DNA of 28,260 nt from CAYRDC01 sp964422925 (GTDB lineage Bacteria > Bacteroidota > Bacteroidia > Chitinophagales > S012-47), in the NCBI GenBank assembly GCA_964422925.1, contig CAYRDC010000028.1, positions 1-28,260 of the forward strand, given 5' to 3'. The notes below the pieces were generated by a model. It was not told the origin of the DNA. It ran no database searches and saw only the letters and a program-made list of their open reading frames with translations. This document shows, one piece after another, positions 14,000 to 20,663 of this stretch (positions within the stretch are counted from its first letter, which is position 1; each line of letters starts with the position of its first letter). Made by a program: the position numbers and the translations under genes.

Positions 14000-14014
14000 G
14001 TGTACGGTGTACAC
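14000..14014. promoter_or_regulatory. Palindrome upstream of rpoD, possible operator
   Basis: GTGTAC (14000-14005), three bases, GTACAC (14009-14014): a perfect 6-3-6 inverted repeat centred 33 bases before the rpoD start codon. The size and symmetry fit a dimeric repressor or activator site. No regulator is known to me for it. Confidence 0.4.
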
Positions 14015-14100
14015 AAGAATTAGTTGCAGCCTGAATTATAGGATTTTATACAACGACTCAGCTATGTAACGCTGGAAAACAAGGTTTTGGTTCATTTGCC

Positions 14101-14131
14101 AAAAAAAAGCCCCGGAGTCGATGCCGGGGCT
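14101..14131 (-). terminator. Rho-independent terminator of pnp
   Basis: AGCCCCGG (14108-14115) and CCGGGGCT (14124-14131) form an eight-base-pair GC-rich stem with an eight-base loop. On the minus strand it runs into seven or eight T (complement of 14101-14108). It begins six bases after the pnp stop codon. Confidence 0.92.
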
Positions 14132-14137
14132 GTAATT

Positions 14138-16312
14138 CTAATGATGTCCTTTGTGATGGTGTGGTTTCTTCACATGTTCCGGAGGGGTTAGTAAGACTTT
14201 GCGCGATAAGCGGAATTTCCCGTTCCGGTCGATATCGATCAGTTTTACTTTTACCTTATCATCCACGGCCAAAATGCCATCCAGGGATTGCAACCGTTTC
14301 CAGGATACTTCCGATATATGCAACAAACCTTCCTTGCCCGGCAGAAATTCCACGAAAGCGCCATAAGGCTGAATGGCTTTAACGGTTCCTTCGTACACCT
14401 CACCGACTTGTGGTATGGCGGTGATATCCTTGATGCGCTTTACAACCACATCAATAGAATTCTTGTTATCCCCATAAATGATAACTTCCCCATAATCCCC
14501 CACTTCTTCCACATAGATTACGGTGTTGGTTTCGCTTTGCATTTCCTGGATTACCTTACCACCCGGGCCAATGATAGCTCCAATAAAATCTTTTGGAATC
14601 AACATTTTTTCAATTCTTGGGGCATGTGGTTTATAATCCGGACGTGGTTCGGGCACGGCTTCATACATGATGTCCAGAATATGCAAACGGCCCCGTTTGG
14701 CTTGTTCGAGCGCTTTACCGAGAATATCAAAATCAAGCCCTTCCAGTTTAATATCCATCTGGCAGGCACAGATACCTTCCCGGGTACCAGTTACCTTGAA
14801 ATCCATATCACCGATATGGTCTTCATCGCCCAGGATATCAGACAGGATGGCTACATTCCCTTCATCATCTGTCATCAGGCCCATGGCAATGCCGGAAACA
14901 TGCTTTCCGGTCTGAATGCCGGCATCCATCAAAGCCAGCGATCCGGCACAAACAGTCGCCATGGAACTGGATCCATTGGATTCCAGAATGTCGCTCACAA
15001 TCCGGATGGTATAAGGACATTCATCCTCGGGGGGAATGATATTTTTCAGGGAACGCATGGCCAGGTTTCCATGACCGATTTCCCGCCTGCTCGGGCCCCG
15101 GTTGGGTTTCACTTCCCCGGTGCTGAAAGGCGGAAAATTATAATGCAGGATAAAATTTTCTGAAATCCGGTAGTTCGGGTTATCAATGAGCTGTTCATCC
15201 AGCTTGGTCCCAAGGGTCACCGTGGTGAGGGATTGTGTTTCCCCGCGGGTAAAAAGAGCGGAGCCGTGAGCGCCCGGTAGGTAATCCGGAATGATCCAGA
15301 TCGGGCGAATCTCATCCAGTTTCCTACCGTCCAGCCGGACTCCTTCTTTTAGCACCATGCTGCGGATGATCTCCTTTTTCAGCTTATTGAGGTATTCCTC
15401 TGCTTTACGGACAGTGCTTTCTTCCACTTCCTCGCCCAGGGTGGCCAGGAATTTTTCCTTTATTTCATCAAAGCGTGCTTTACGTTCATGCTTATCGTTG
15501 ATGCCCGCGTGAGCAATTTCATTGAAGGCATCATAAGCATATTCATAAACTTTCTGTTGCAGGTCTTCATCTTCTTCCGGTTCAGGCACTTCGCGTTTTT
15601 GGGTAGCCCCGGCCAGTTTGGCCAGTTCGAGTTGTGCCTGGCATTGCGCCTTAACGGCCTCATGGCCCACTCTCATGGCTTCCATCAGGTCTTCTTCCTG
15701 CACAAATTTCATCTCTCCTTCCACCATCACGATGCTATCCATGCTGCCGGCAAGGATGATATCCAGATCGGCATCTACCAGTTCGTTCCGGTTCGGGTTG
15801 ATCCGGAACTCACCCTTAATCCGGGCCACGCGTACTTCAGAAATCGGCCCTTCAAAGGGGATATCGGACACTGCCAGGGCAGAGGAAGCCGCAAGGGCTG
15901 CCAGGGCATCCGGCATAATATCTTTATCGGAGGAAATCAGGGAGATCATTACCTGGGTTTCATTCAGGTAATTATCCGGGAACAATGGCCGCAGCGCGCG
16001 GTCCACGAGGCGGCAAACCAAAATTTCCTGGTTGGATAATCTTCCTTCCCGCTTATAAAATCCACCGGGTATCCGGCCGGCTGAAGAGTATTTCTCCCGG
16101 TAATCAACCGATAAGGGGAAAAAATCCTGTCCTTCCTTGGCTTCGGTAGCAGAGACTACGGTGGCCAGCAGCATAGTGTTGCCCAGTTTTACAACAGCCG
16201 ATCCGTCAGCTTGTTTGGCCAGGCGGCCGGTTTCAATAGTAATCACTCTGCCATCAGGTAAAGTAACGGCCACTTCATGATAGGGAGGGCCGTTCAAAGA
16301 TTTTGCTTCCAT
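14138..16312 (-). CDS. pnp: Polyribonucleotide nucleotidyltransferase (PNPase)
   Basis: PNPase is a trimeric 3'-5' exoribonuclease that degrades RNA with phosphate and can also add tails. The 724-residue product has the full domain order: RNase PH core 1 (about 10-225), an all-helical linker (about 240-325), RNase PH core 2 (about 330-550, with RREIGHGNLA and GSSSMATVC), KH domain with GPGG (IIGPGGKVIQEMQ) and an S1 domain (YEGTVKAIQPYGAFVEFLPG, about 620-695). The tail is histidine-rich (HHHKGHH), which is lineage-specific and could bind metal. The 80-base gap to rpsO carries a palindrome (16359-16368) that may serve leader control. Stop is TAG. Confidence 0.98.
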   Translation of the reverse strand: MEAKSLNGPPYHEVAVTLPDGRVITIETGRLAKQADGSAVVKLGNTMLLATVVSATEAKEGQDFFPLSVDYREKYSSAGRIPGGFYKREGRLSNQEILVCRLVDRALRPLFPDNYLNETQVMISLISSDKDIMPDALAALAASSALAVSDIPFEGPISEVRVARIKGEFRINPNRNELVDADLDIILAGSMDSIVMVEGEMKFVQEEDLMEAMRVGHEAVKAQCQAQLELAKLAGATQKREVPEPEEDEDLQQKVYEYAYDAFNEIAHAGINDKHERKARFDEIKEKFLATLGEEVEESTVRKAEEYLNKLKKEIIRSMVLKEGVRLDGRKLDEIRPIWIIPDYLPGAHGSALFTRGETQSLTTVTLGTKLDEQLIDNPNYRISENFILHYNFPPFSTGEVKPNRGPSRREIGHGNLAMRSLKNIIPPEDECPYTIRIVSDILESNGSSSMATVCAGSLALMDAGIQTGKHVSGIAMGLMTDDEGNVAILSDILGDEDHIGDMDFKVTGTREGICACQMDIKLEGLDFDILGKALEQAKRGRLHILDIMYEAVPEPRPDYKPHAPRIEKMLIPKDFIGAIIGPGGKVIQEMQSETNTVIYVEEVGDYGEVIIYGDNKNSIDVVVKRIKDITAIPQVGEVYEGTVKAIQPYGAFVEFLPGKEGLLHISEVSWKRLQSLDGILAVDDKVKVKLIDIDRNGKFRLSRKVLLTPPEHVKKPHHHKGHH

Positions 16313-16358
16313 AGCAATAAATTAATCAGATGTAATGTAATACAGCATCAAGCCTGAA

Positions 16359-16382
16359 CCAGGCCTGGCCAAAGGAAATGTA
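16359..16382 (-). promoter_or_regulatory. Possible pnp promoter and leader palindrome
   Basis: The minus strand reads TACATTTC (complement of 16375-16382), one mismatch from TAnnTTTG. Just downstream is a perfect ten-base palindrome CCAGGCCTGG (16359-16368), with an overlapping alternative stem GCCTG/CAGGC (16352-16356, 16360-16364). pnp leaders elsewhere fold into autoregulatory hairpins; that this one does so is only a guess. Confidence 0.35.
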
Positions 16383-16392
16383 CCTCAATTGC

Positions 16393-16662
16393 TTACTTCC
16401 TGAGATTCAGCTTTTCCAAAAGCTCACGATACTTCGTGATGTCTTTTTTGGCGAGGTATTGCAGATACCTTCTTCTTCTTCCTACCAGTTTCAATAAAGA
16501 AAGCCTTGATGAATGGTCTTTTTTGTTTGATTGTAAATGTTCCGAGATTTGGTTGATCCGCTCGGTGAATAAGGCAATTTGTCCTTCAATGGAACCGGTA
16601 TTGGTTTCGCTTCCGCCAAATTGTTTAAAAATTTCCGCTTTTTTTTCCTTGGTGATTGCCAT
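16393..16662 (-). CDS. rpsO: 30S ribosomal protein S15
   Basis: S15 binds the central domain of 16S rRNA early in 30S assembly. From the ATG at 16662 (MAITKEKKAEIF) the protein has 89 residues, the normal bacterial length, and carries the typical GSIEGQIALFTERI and LKLVGRRRRYLQYLAKKD motifs. The frame stays open to 16722, but an exact -7 box at 16702-16709 lies in that extension, which excludes the longer start. rpsO followed by pnp on the same strand is the classical bacterial order. Identification is firm. Confidence 0.98.
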   Translation of the reverse strand: MAITKEKKAEIFKQFGGSETNTGSIEGQIALFTERINQISEHLQSNKKDHSSRLSLLKLVGRRRRYLQYLAKKDITKYRELLEKLNLRK

Positions 16663-16701
16663 TTCTTCTTCTAAATTGTTCTTTTCGTCTAAAATCAGGT
16701 G

Positions 16702-16709
16702 CAAAGATA
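16702..16709 (-). promoter_or_regulatory. -7 box of rpsO
   Basis: The minus strand reads TATCTTTG, an exact match, 39 bases before the ATG at 16662. A TTTGG lies about 24 bases further upstream, slightly beyond the usual -33 spacing. Confidence 0.65.
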
Positions 16710-16745
16710 AGGATATTTCCACGGATCATTCACCAAATAATAAAT

Positions 16746-17591
16746 TCAGTTTTTAAACAGGTACAGCAGGTCGCTGATTCTGTCCTTTAATTGGTGGCGG
16801 TGCACGATCATATCCAGAAAACCTTTCTCCAGCAGGAATTCCGCCCGTTGAAATCCAGCAGGCAAGTCTTTCTTGATAGTTTCCCGGATAACCCTGGGGC
16901 CGGCAAATCCGATCAGGGCTTTGGGTTCCGACATATTGATATCGCCCAACATGGCATAGGAAGCGGAGACGCCACCGGTGGTCGGGTCTGTAAGCAGGGA
17001 GATATAGGGTAAACCGGCTTTGGCAAGCAGGGTAAGTTTGCCGGCTGTTTTAGCCATTTGCATCAAGGAAAAAGCTGATTCCATCATCCGGGCCCCGCCA
17101 CTTTTGCTGATGATCAGCAAAGGCAGGGTGTGCTCGATACAATAATCAATAGCCCGGCTGATTTTTTCTCCGACCACGGAACCCATGGAGCCACCGATAA
17201 AATTGAAATTCATGGCCGCTATGATGATGTCATGATTATTCAGCATCCCTGCCCCAACATTGATGGCTTCCTTGTACCCGGAAGTTTTTTTTGCTTCTGC
17301 CAGCCTGTCCTTATAGGACTTCAGGTCGGTGAACCCCAGGAAATCTTTGGAGGTCAGGTTGTCGAACAGGGAGGTATACTGCCCGTCATCAAAAAGAAAG
17401 CTGAAATATTCATTGGAGTTAATGCGCAGATGAAATTCGCAGTTGGGGCAAACCCACAGGTTTTCCTCAATATCTTTGGAAGTGAAGGTGTCTCCGCAAT
17501 CCGGACATTTTTTCCATAACCCGCCCGGCACCTCTTTTTTTTCATGTGAAGGAGTGGTGATGCCCCCCCTTAATCGTTGCAGCCAACTCAT
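16746..17591 (-). CDS. accD: Acetyl-CoA carboxylase carboxyltransferase subunit beta
   Basis: AccD with AccA moves the carboxyl group from biotin to acetyl-CoA to make malonyl-CoA for fatty-acid synthesis. The 281-residue product has the diagnostic N-terminal zinc ribbon, Cys29/Cys32 (CPDC) and Cys48/Cys51 (CPNC), then the crotonase-like carboxyltransferase domain with FNFIGGSMGSVVGEKI, SKSGGARMMES and LTDPTTGGVSASYAM. accA is not adjacent. A good promoter (TTTTG, 19 bases, TAACTTTA) lies at 17637-17668 and overlaps the stop codon of the aldolase gene, so accD can be transcribed apart from it. Confidence 0.97.
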   Translation of the reverse strand: MSWLQRLRGGITTPSHEKKEVPGGLWKKCPDCGDTFTSKDIEENLWVCPNCEFHLRINSNEYFSFLFDDGQYTSLFDNLTSKDFLGFTDLKSYKDRLAEAKKTSGYKEAINVGAGMLNNHDIIIAAMNFNFIGGSMGSVVGEKISRAIDYCIEHTLPLLIISKSGGARMMESAFSLMQMAKTAGKLTLLAKAGLPYISLLTDPTTGGVSASYAMLGDINMSEPKALIGFAGPRVIRETIKKDLPAGFQRAEFLLEKGFLDMIVHRHQLKDRISDLLYLFKN

Positions 17592-17636
17592 CAGACAGTC
17601 TCCCGGGTTATTTTATTCCGATTTATGAAGCAATAG

Positions 17637-17668
17637 TAAAGTTAGTATTTACTGAGGGCTTGCCAAAA
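17637..17668 (-). promoter_or_regulatory. Promoter of accD
   Basis: The minus strand has TTTTG (complement of 17664-17668), a 19-base spacer and TAACTTTA (complement of 17637-17644; one mismatch to TAnnTTTG). The -33 element starts directly after the aldolase stop codon TGA. The predicted leader is about 40 bases. Confidence 0.6.
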
Positions 17669-18727
17669 TCAGGCAACCGTTACTTCTTTCGACAAGTACA
17701 CATCCTGTATGGCATTGAGCAGGGCCACGCCTTCTTTCATAGGCCTTTGGAAGGCTTTCCGCCCGCTGATCAATCCTTGTCCGCCAGCCCGTTTGTTAAT
17801 CACCGCAGTGGTTACGGCTTCAGCCATGTCGCTGGCCCCGGAAGAGGCACCTCCTGAATTAATCAGCCCGACACGGCCCATATAGCAATTGGCCACCTGG
17901 TAGCGTACCAGGTCAATAGGATGATCAGACGTTAGCTCGGTGTATACTTTTTCATGGGTCCGGCCAAACTGGATGGCAGTGTACCCCCCGTTATTGGTGG
18001 CCATTTTTTGCTTGATGATATCCGCCTGGATGGTAACTCCCAGGTGATTGGCCTGGCCTGTCAGGTCGGCTGAAGTATGATAGTCCACACCATCTTTTTT
18101 AAACGCGCTGTTCCGCAAATAACACCATAAAACAGTGGCCATGCCCAGTTCATGTGCCTGTTCAAAGGCTTCCGCGATTTCCACTAATTGCCGGTTCGAC
18201 TGTTCGGAACCGAAATAAATGGTTGCTCCTATGGCAGCGGCCCCCAGATTCCAGGCTTCCTCCACTGTGCCAAACAATACCTGGTCGTATTTATTGGGAT
18301 AGGTCAGTAACTCATTGTGGTTGATTTTCACCAGGAAGGGGATCTTATGAGCATATTTCCTGGAAACCGAAGCCAGTACGCCAAAGGTGGATGCCACGGC
18401 ATTGCAGCCACCCTCGATAGCCAGCTTAATGATATTCTCCGGATCAAAATAATCCGGATTTGGCGCAAAAGATGCGCCTGCCGAATGTTCAATGCCCTGA
18501 TCTACCGGTAATATGGACATATATCCGGTGCCGGCCAAACGACCATGATTATAAATGCGCTGCAGGTTTTGCATCACCCGGTTATTGCGGTTTGACTGGG
18601 CTACTACCCGGTCTACAAAATCAGGACCGGGCAGTTGCAGCCGTTCCTTCGGAATGGTTTTGCATTCATGGGTCAGCAAATTTTCGGCTTTGTCTCCAAG
18701 CAAACTGGTAATCTTATCAAAGGCCAT
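17669..18727 (-). CDS. fbaB: Class I fructose-bisphosphate aldolase (FbaB/DhnA family)
   Basis: This enzyme splits fructose 1,6-bisphosphate into two triose phosphates through a Schiff base. The 352 residues match the FbaB/DhnA family in length. The Schiff-base lysine is Lys239 in QADIIKQKM, close to its position in E. coli FbaB. Other family marks are ILPVDQGIEHSAGASF (about 73-88), LVKINHNE and the C-terminal phosphate-binding LINSGGASSG and GGQGLISGRKAFQRP. Nothing suggests a class II metal enzyme. It has its own well-formed promoter and sits alone upstream of accD. Confidence 0.95.
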   Translation of the reverse strand: MAFDKITSLLGDKAENLLTHECKTIPKERLQLPGPDFVDRVVAQSNRNNRVMQNLQRIYNHGRLAGTGYMSILPVDQGIEHSAGASFAPNPDYFDPENIIKLAIEGGCNAVASTFGVLASVSRKYAHKIPFLVKINHNELLTYPNKYDQVLFGTVEEAWNLGAAAIGATIYFGSEQSNRQLVEIAEAFEQAHELGMATVLWCYLRNSAFKKDGVDYHTSADLTGQANHLGVTIQADIIKQKMATNNGGYTAIQFGRTHEKVYTELTSDHPIDLVRYQVANCYMGRVGLINSGGASSGASDMAEAVTTAVINKRAGGQGLISGRKAFQRPMKEGVALLNAIQDVYLSKEVTVA

Positions 18728-18758
18728 GGTTCGTGGTTTTTAGGATCCGAAATCGGAA

Positions 18759-18789
18759 CAAAGATATAAAAGCGCTTTTTCCGGTGAAA
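18759..18789 (-). promoter_or_regulatory. Promoter of the aldolase gene
   Basis: The minus strand has TTTC (complement of 18786-18789), 19 bases, then an exact TATCTTTG (complement of 18759-18766). The leader would be about 28 bases. The site lies seven bases from the stop of the BtuF-like gene, so that unit and the aldolase are separate. Confidence 0.7.
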
Positions 18790-18795
18790 TGACTT

Positions 18796-19596
18796 TTATC
18801 GCTTAAGTTCCCCGTGCAGGTTTTCCAGGTATGGAATAGCCTGCAACATGCGTGGACCGTACCAGGAAAACATTTTGCCATCCACCAAAACAGGCGAGGC
18901 GTCCGGGAACAATTTCCTGTACAATGCAAGATGCTTTTCCCGGAACGGGTATGGCTCTGACGACAGGAAAATATAATCCGGCTGCCATTCGCGGGCCTGT
19001 TCAGGCTCAAGAACCGGGTATCGCATTTCCGTAACCACATTCCGAAAACCGGACTTCTGCAGGATATCATCAATATAGGTTTCCCTCCCGGCCGCCATCA
19101 CCGGGTCATGCCAGATCAGGTAAAGCACCCCAGGCCGGTAGTTCTCAGCGGTTTGATCCAACCGGGCAAAACCGGTTGCAATGTCTTTCGTCAGAGACCG
19201 GGCGCGGTTTTCCGTGCCCGTGATCTCTCCTATCCGGACAATCATATCCAGTGCGCCATTTACCGTACGGATGTCGCTCATCCAAACCGGAAAACTTTTT
19301 TCCAGTACATGGATTTGCCCGGCAACGTTTTCCTCCTTGTTGCCAAGGACCAGGTCCGGGGCCAGCGTTGTGATTTTATCCAAACGCAGGTTTTTGGTAC
19401 CGCCTATCCTGGTTTTTGTGCGAACCCATTCCTCCGGGTGAATACAGAATTTGGTAATGCCCGCCACACGGTCGTTCAACCCAAGGCATGCCAGCAATTC
19501 TGTTTGGGAAGGAACCAGGGATACGATCCGCTGGGGCGGAAAAGGAAAGGTGACAGTCCGCCCCATCTGGTCGGTAACGGTTTTCAGGAGCCTCAT
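18796..19596 (-). CDS. BtuF/FecB-like helical-backbone substrate-binding protein without signal peptide
   Basis: This 266-residue protein has the Peripla_BP_2 (TroA-like, BtuF/FecB) fold: a lobe starting RTVTFPFPPQRIVSLVPSQ, TELLACLGL, then LAPDLVLG, a long backbone helix (about 110-145) and a second lobe with VLYLIWHDPVMAAGRETYIDDIL and PDYIFLSSEPYPF. Normal family members are periplasmic receptors for cobalamin, haem or siderophores. Here there is no signal peptide, and an in-frame TGA at 19609-19611 leaves at most four more codons, so a hidden signal is excluded. It starts two bases after the stop of the CBS-like gene, so they share a transcript. No transporter permease or ATPase is near. 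A cytosolic corrinoid or metal-binding role is possible. Confidence 0.85.
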   Translation of the reverse strand: MRLLKTVTDQMGRTVTFPFPPQRIVSLVPSQTELLACLGLNDRVAGITKFCIHPEEWVRTKTRIGGTKNLRLDKITTLAPDLVLGNKEENVAGQIHVLEKSFPVWMSDIRTVNGALDMIVRIGEITGTENRARSLTKDIATGFARLDQTAENYRPGVLYLIWHDPVMAAGRETYIDDILQKSGFRNVVTEMRYPVLEPEQAREWQPDYIFLSSEPYPFREKHLALYRKLFPDASPVLVDGKMFSWYGPRMLQAIPYLENLHGELKR

Positions 19597-19598
19597 GA

Positions 19599-20588
19599 TT
19601 ATTCCGGTTCACTGTCCAGGAAGCCCTGTACCCGCATCCAGTCGTCATTGTAAATCTTGGCCACATAGCGGCTGCCGTGGTCGTGCAGGATGACCACTAC
19701 CAGGTGTTCCGGGCCGAGGCGGTCTTTCAGCTGCAGCAGCCCGGCAACAGCCGATCCCGCAGAATAGCCGGCAAATATCCCTTCCTCCCGGGCCAGGGCG
19801 CGCGCCATCAGGGCTCCATCCTTGTCGGTTACCTTTTCCATGTGATCGATCACCGAAAAATCGACATTGGCAGGGATCAGGTCCTCCCCGATGCCCTCCG
19901 TAATGTAGGTGTAAACTTCTTCCGGGTCAAACTCCCCGGTTTCGTGATATTTCTTCAGGGCGGAACCAAAAGTATCGATGCCCCAGACCTGGATATCGGG
20001 ATTCTGTTCCTTGAGATAACGGCCCGTGCCGCTGATCGTACCCCCGGTGCCTACGCCCACGACCAGGTGGGTAACGCGTCCTTCCGTTTGGCGCCAGATT
20101 TCCGGGCCGGTGGATTCATAATGGGCTTCCTGATTCGACAGGTTGAAATATTGATTGACGTAAAATGAATTCGGAGTTTCCTCGCTTAATTTTTTGGCTA
20201 CAGAATAATACGAACGTGGATCATCAGGCGCCACATCCGTGGGGCAAACCACCACTTCAGCCCCCATGGCCCGCAGAATATCCATTTTCTCTTTGGACTG
20301 CTTGTCGTTGGTGGTAAAAATGCATTTATACCCGCGTGCAATCGCGACCAGAGCCAAACCCATTCCGGTATTTCCGCTCGTACCCTCGATGATTGTACCT
20401 CCCGGTTTCAGCAAGCCCTTTTTTTCCGCGTCATCGATGATTTTCAGGGCAATGCGGTCTTTAATGGAATTGCCGGGATTAAAGGATTCTATTTTCGCAT
20501 ATACCGGGCAGGGAACCCCTTCTGTGACCCTGTGCAATCGTACCAACGGGGTATTTCCGATAGTCTCCAGAATATTTTCATACATCAT
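19599..20588 (-). CDS. PLP-dependent cysteine synthase / cystathionine beta-synthase-like enzyme
   Basis: This 329-residue fold-type II PLP enzyme has the Schiff-base lysine Lys43 in NPGNSIKDR, the TSGNTG substrate loop (about 70-75) and the glycine-rich GVGTGGTISGTG phosphate loop. The C-terminal HDHGSRYVAKIYNDDWM stretch is closer to cystathionine beta-synthase than to CysK; no C-terminal CBS (Bateman) domain is present. The product is therefore either cysteine from O-acetylserine or cystathionine from serine and homocysteine. Start codons at 20588 and 20585 are both possible. An exact -7 box four bases upstream of 20588 predicts a nearly leaderless mRNA. The BtuF-like gene follows after two bases. 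Confidence 0.9.
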   Translation of the reverse strand: MMYENILETIGNTPLVRLHRVTEGVPCPVYAKIESFNPGNSIKDRIALKIIDDAEKKGLLKPGGTIIEGTSGNTGMGLALVAIARGYKCIFTTNDKQSKEKMDILRAMGAEVVVCPTDVAPDDPRSYYSVAKKLSEETPNSFYVNQYFNLSNQEAHYESTGPEIWRQTEGRVTHLVVGVGTGGTISGTGRYLKEQNPDIQVWGIDTFGSALKKYHETGEFDPEEVYTYITEGIGEDLIPANVDFSVIDHMEKVTDKDGALMARALAREEGIFAGYSAGSAVAGLLQLKDRLGPEHLVVVILHDHGSRYVAKIYNDDWMRVQGFLDSEPE

Positions 20589-20592
20589 GGGG

Positions 20593-20600
20593 CAAAAGTA
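20593..20600 (-). promoter_or_regulatory. -7 box of the CBS-like/BtuF-like operon
   Basis: The minus strand reads TACTTTTG, an exact match, with four G-rich bases before the ATG at 20588 and seven before the ATG at 20585. No clear -33 element is seen. Confidence 0.6.
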
Positions 20601-20663
20601 ACATGAAATCCGGAAGCTGACCGGGGATATTGGCAGGCAGCCCCCGGATTTTGCACGCCCTTT

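Noticed and set aside
13975..14016. Fourteen-residue N-terminal extension of RpoD
   Set aside because: The family begins with MRQLKI; the extra codons overlap a palindrome and look like leader sequence.
14288..15163. 291-codon plus-strand frame opposite pnp
   Set aside because: Antisense to a firmly identified PNPase; no start signal or domain.
18728..18795. A shared transcript of BtuF-like and aldolase genes
   Set aside because: A well-formed promoter lies directly before the aldolase; co-transcription is possible but not supported by the sequence.
20617..20648. Terminator after the VPS10-type gene
   Set aside because: CCGGGG and CCCCGG arms can pair around a long loop, but no T-run follows on the minus strand.
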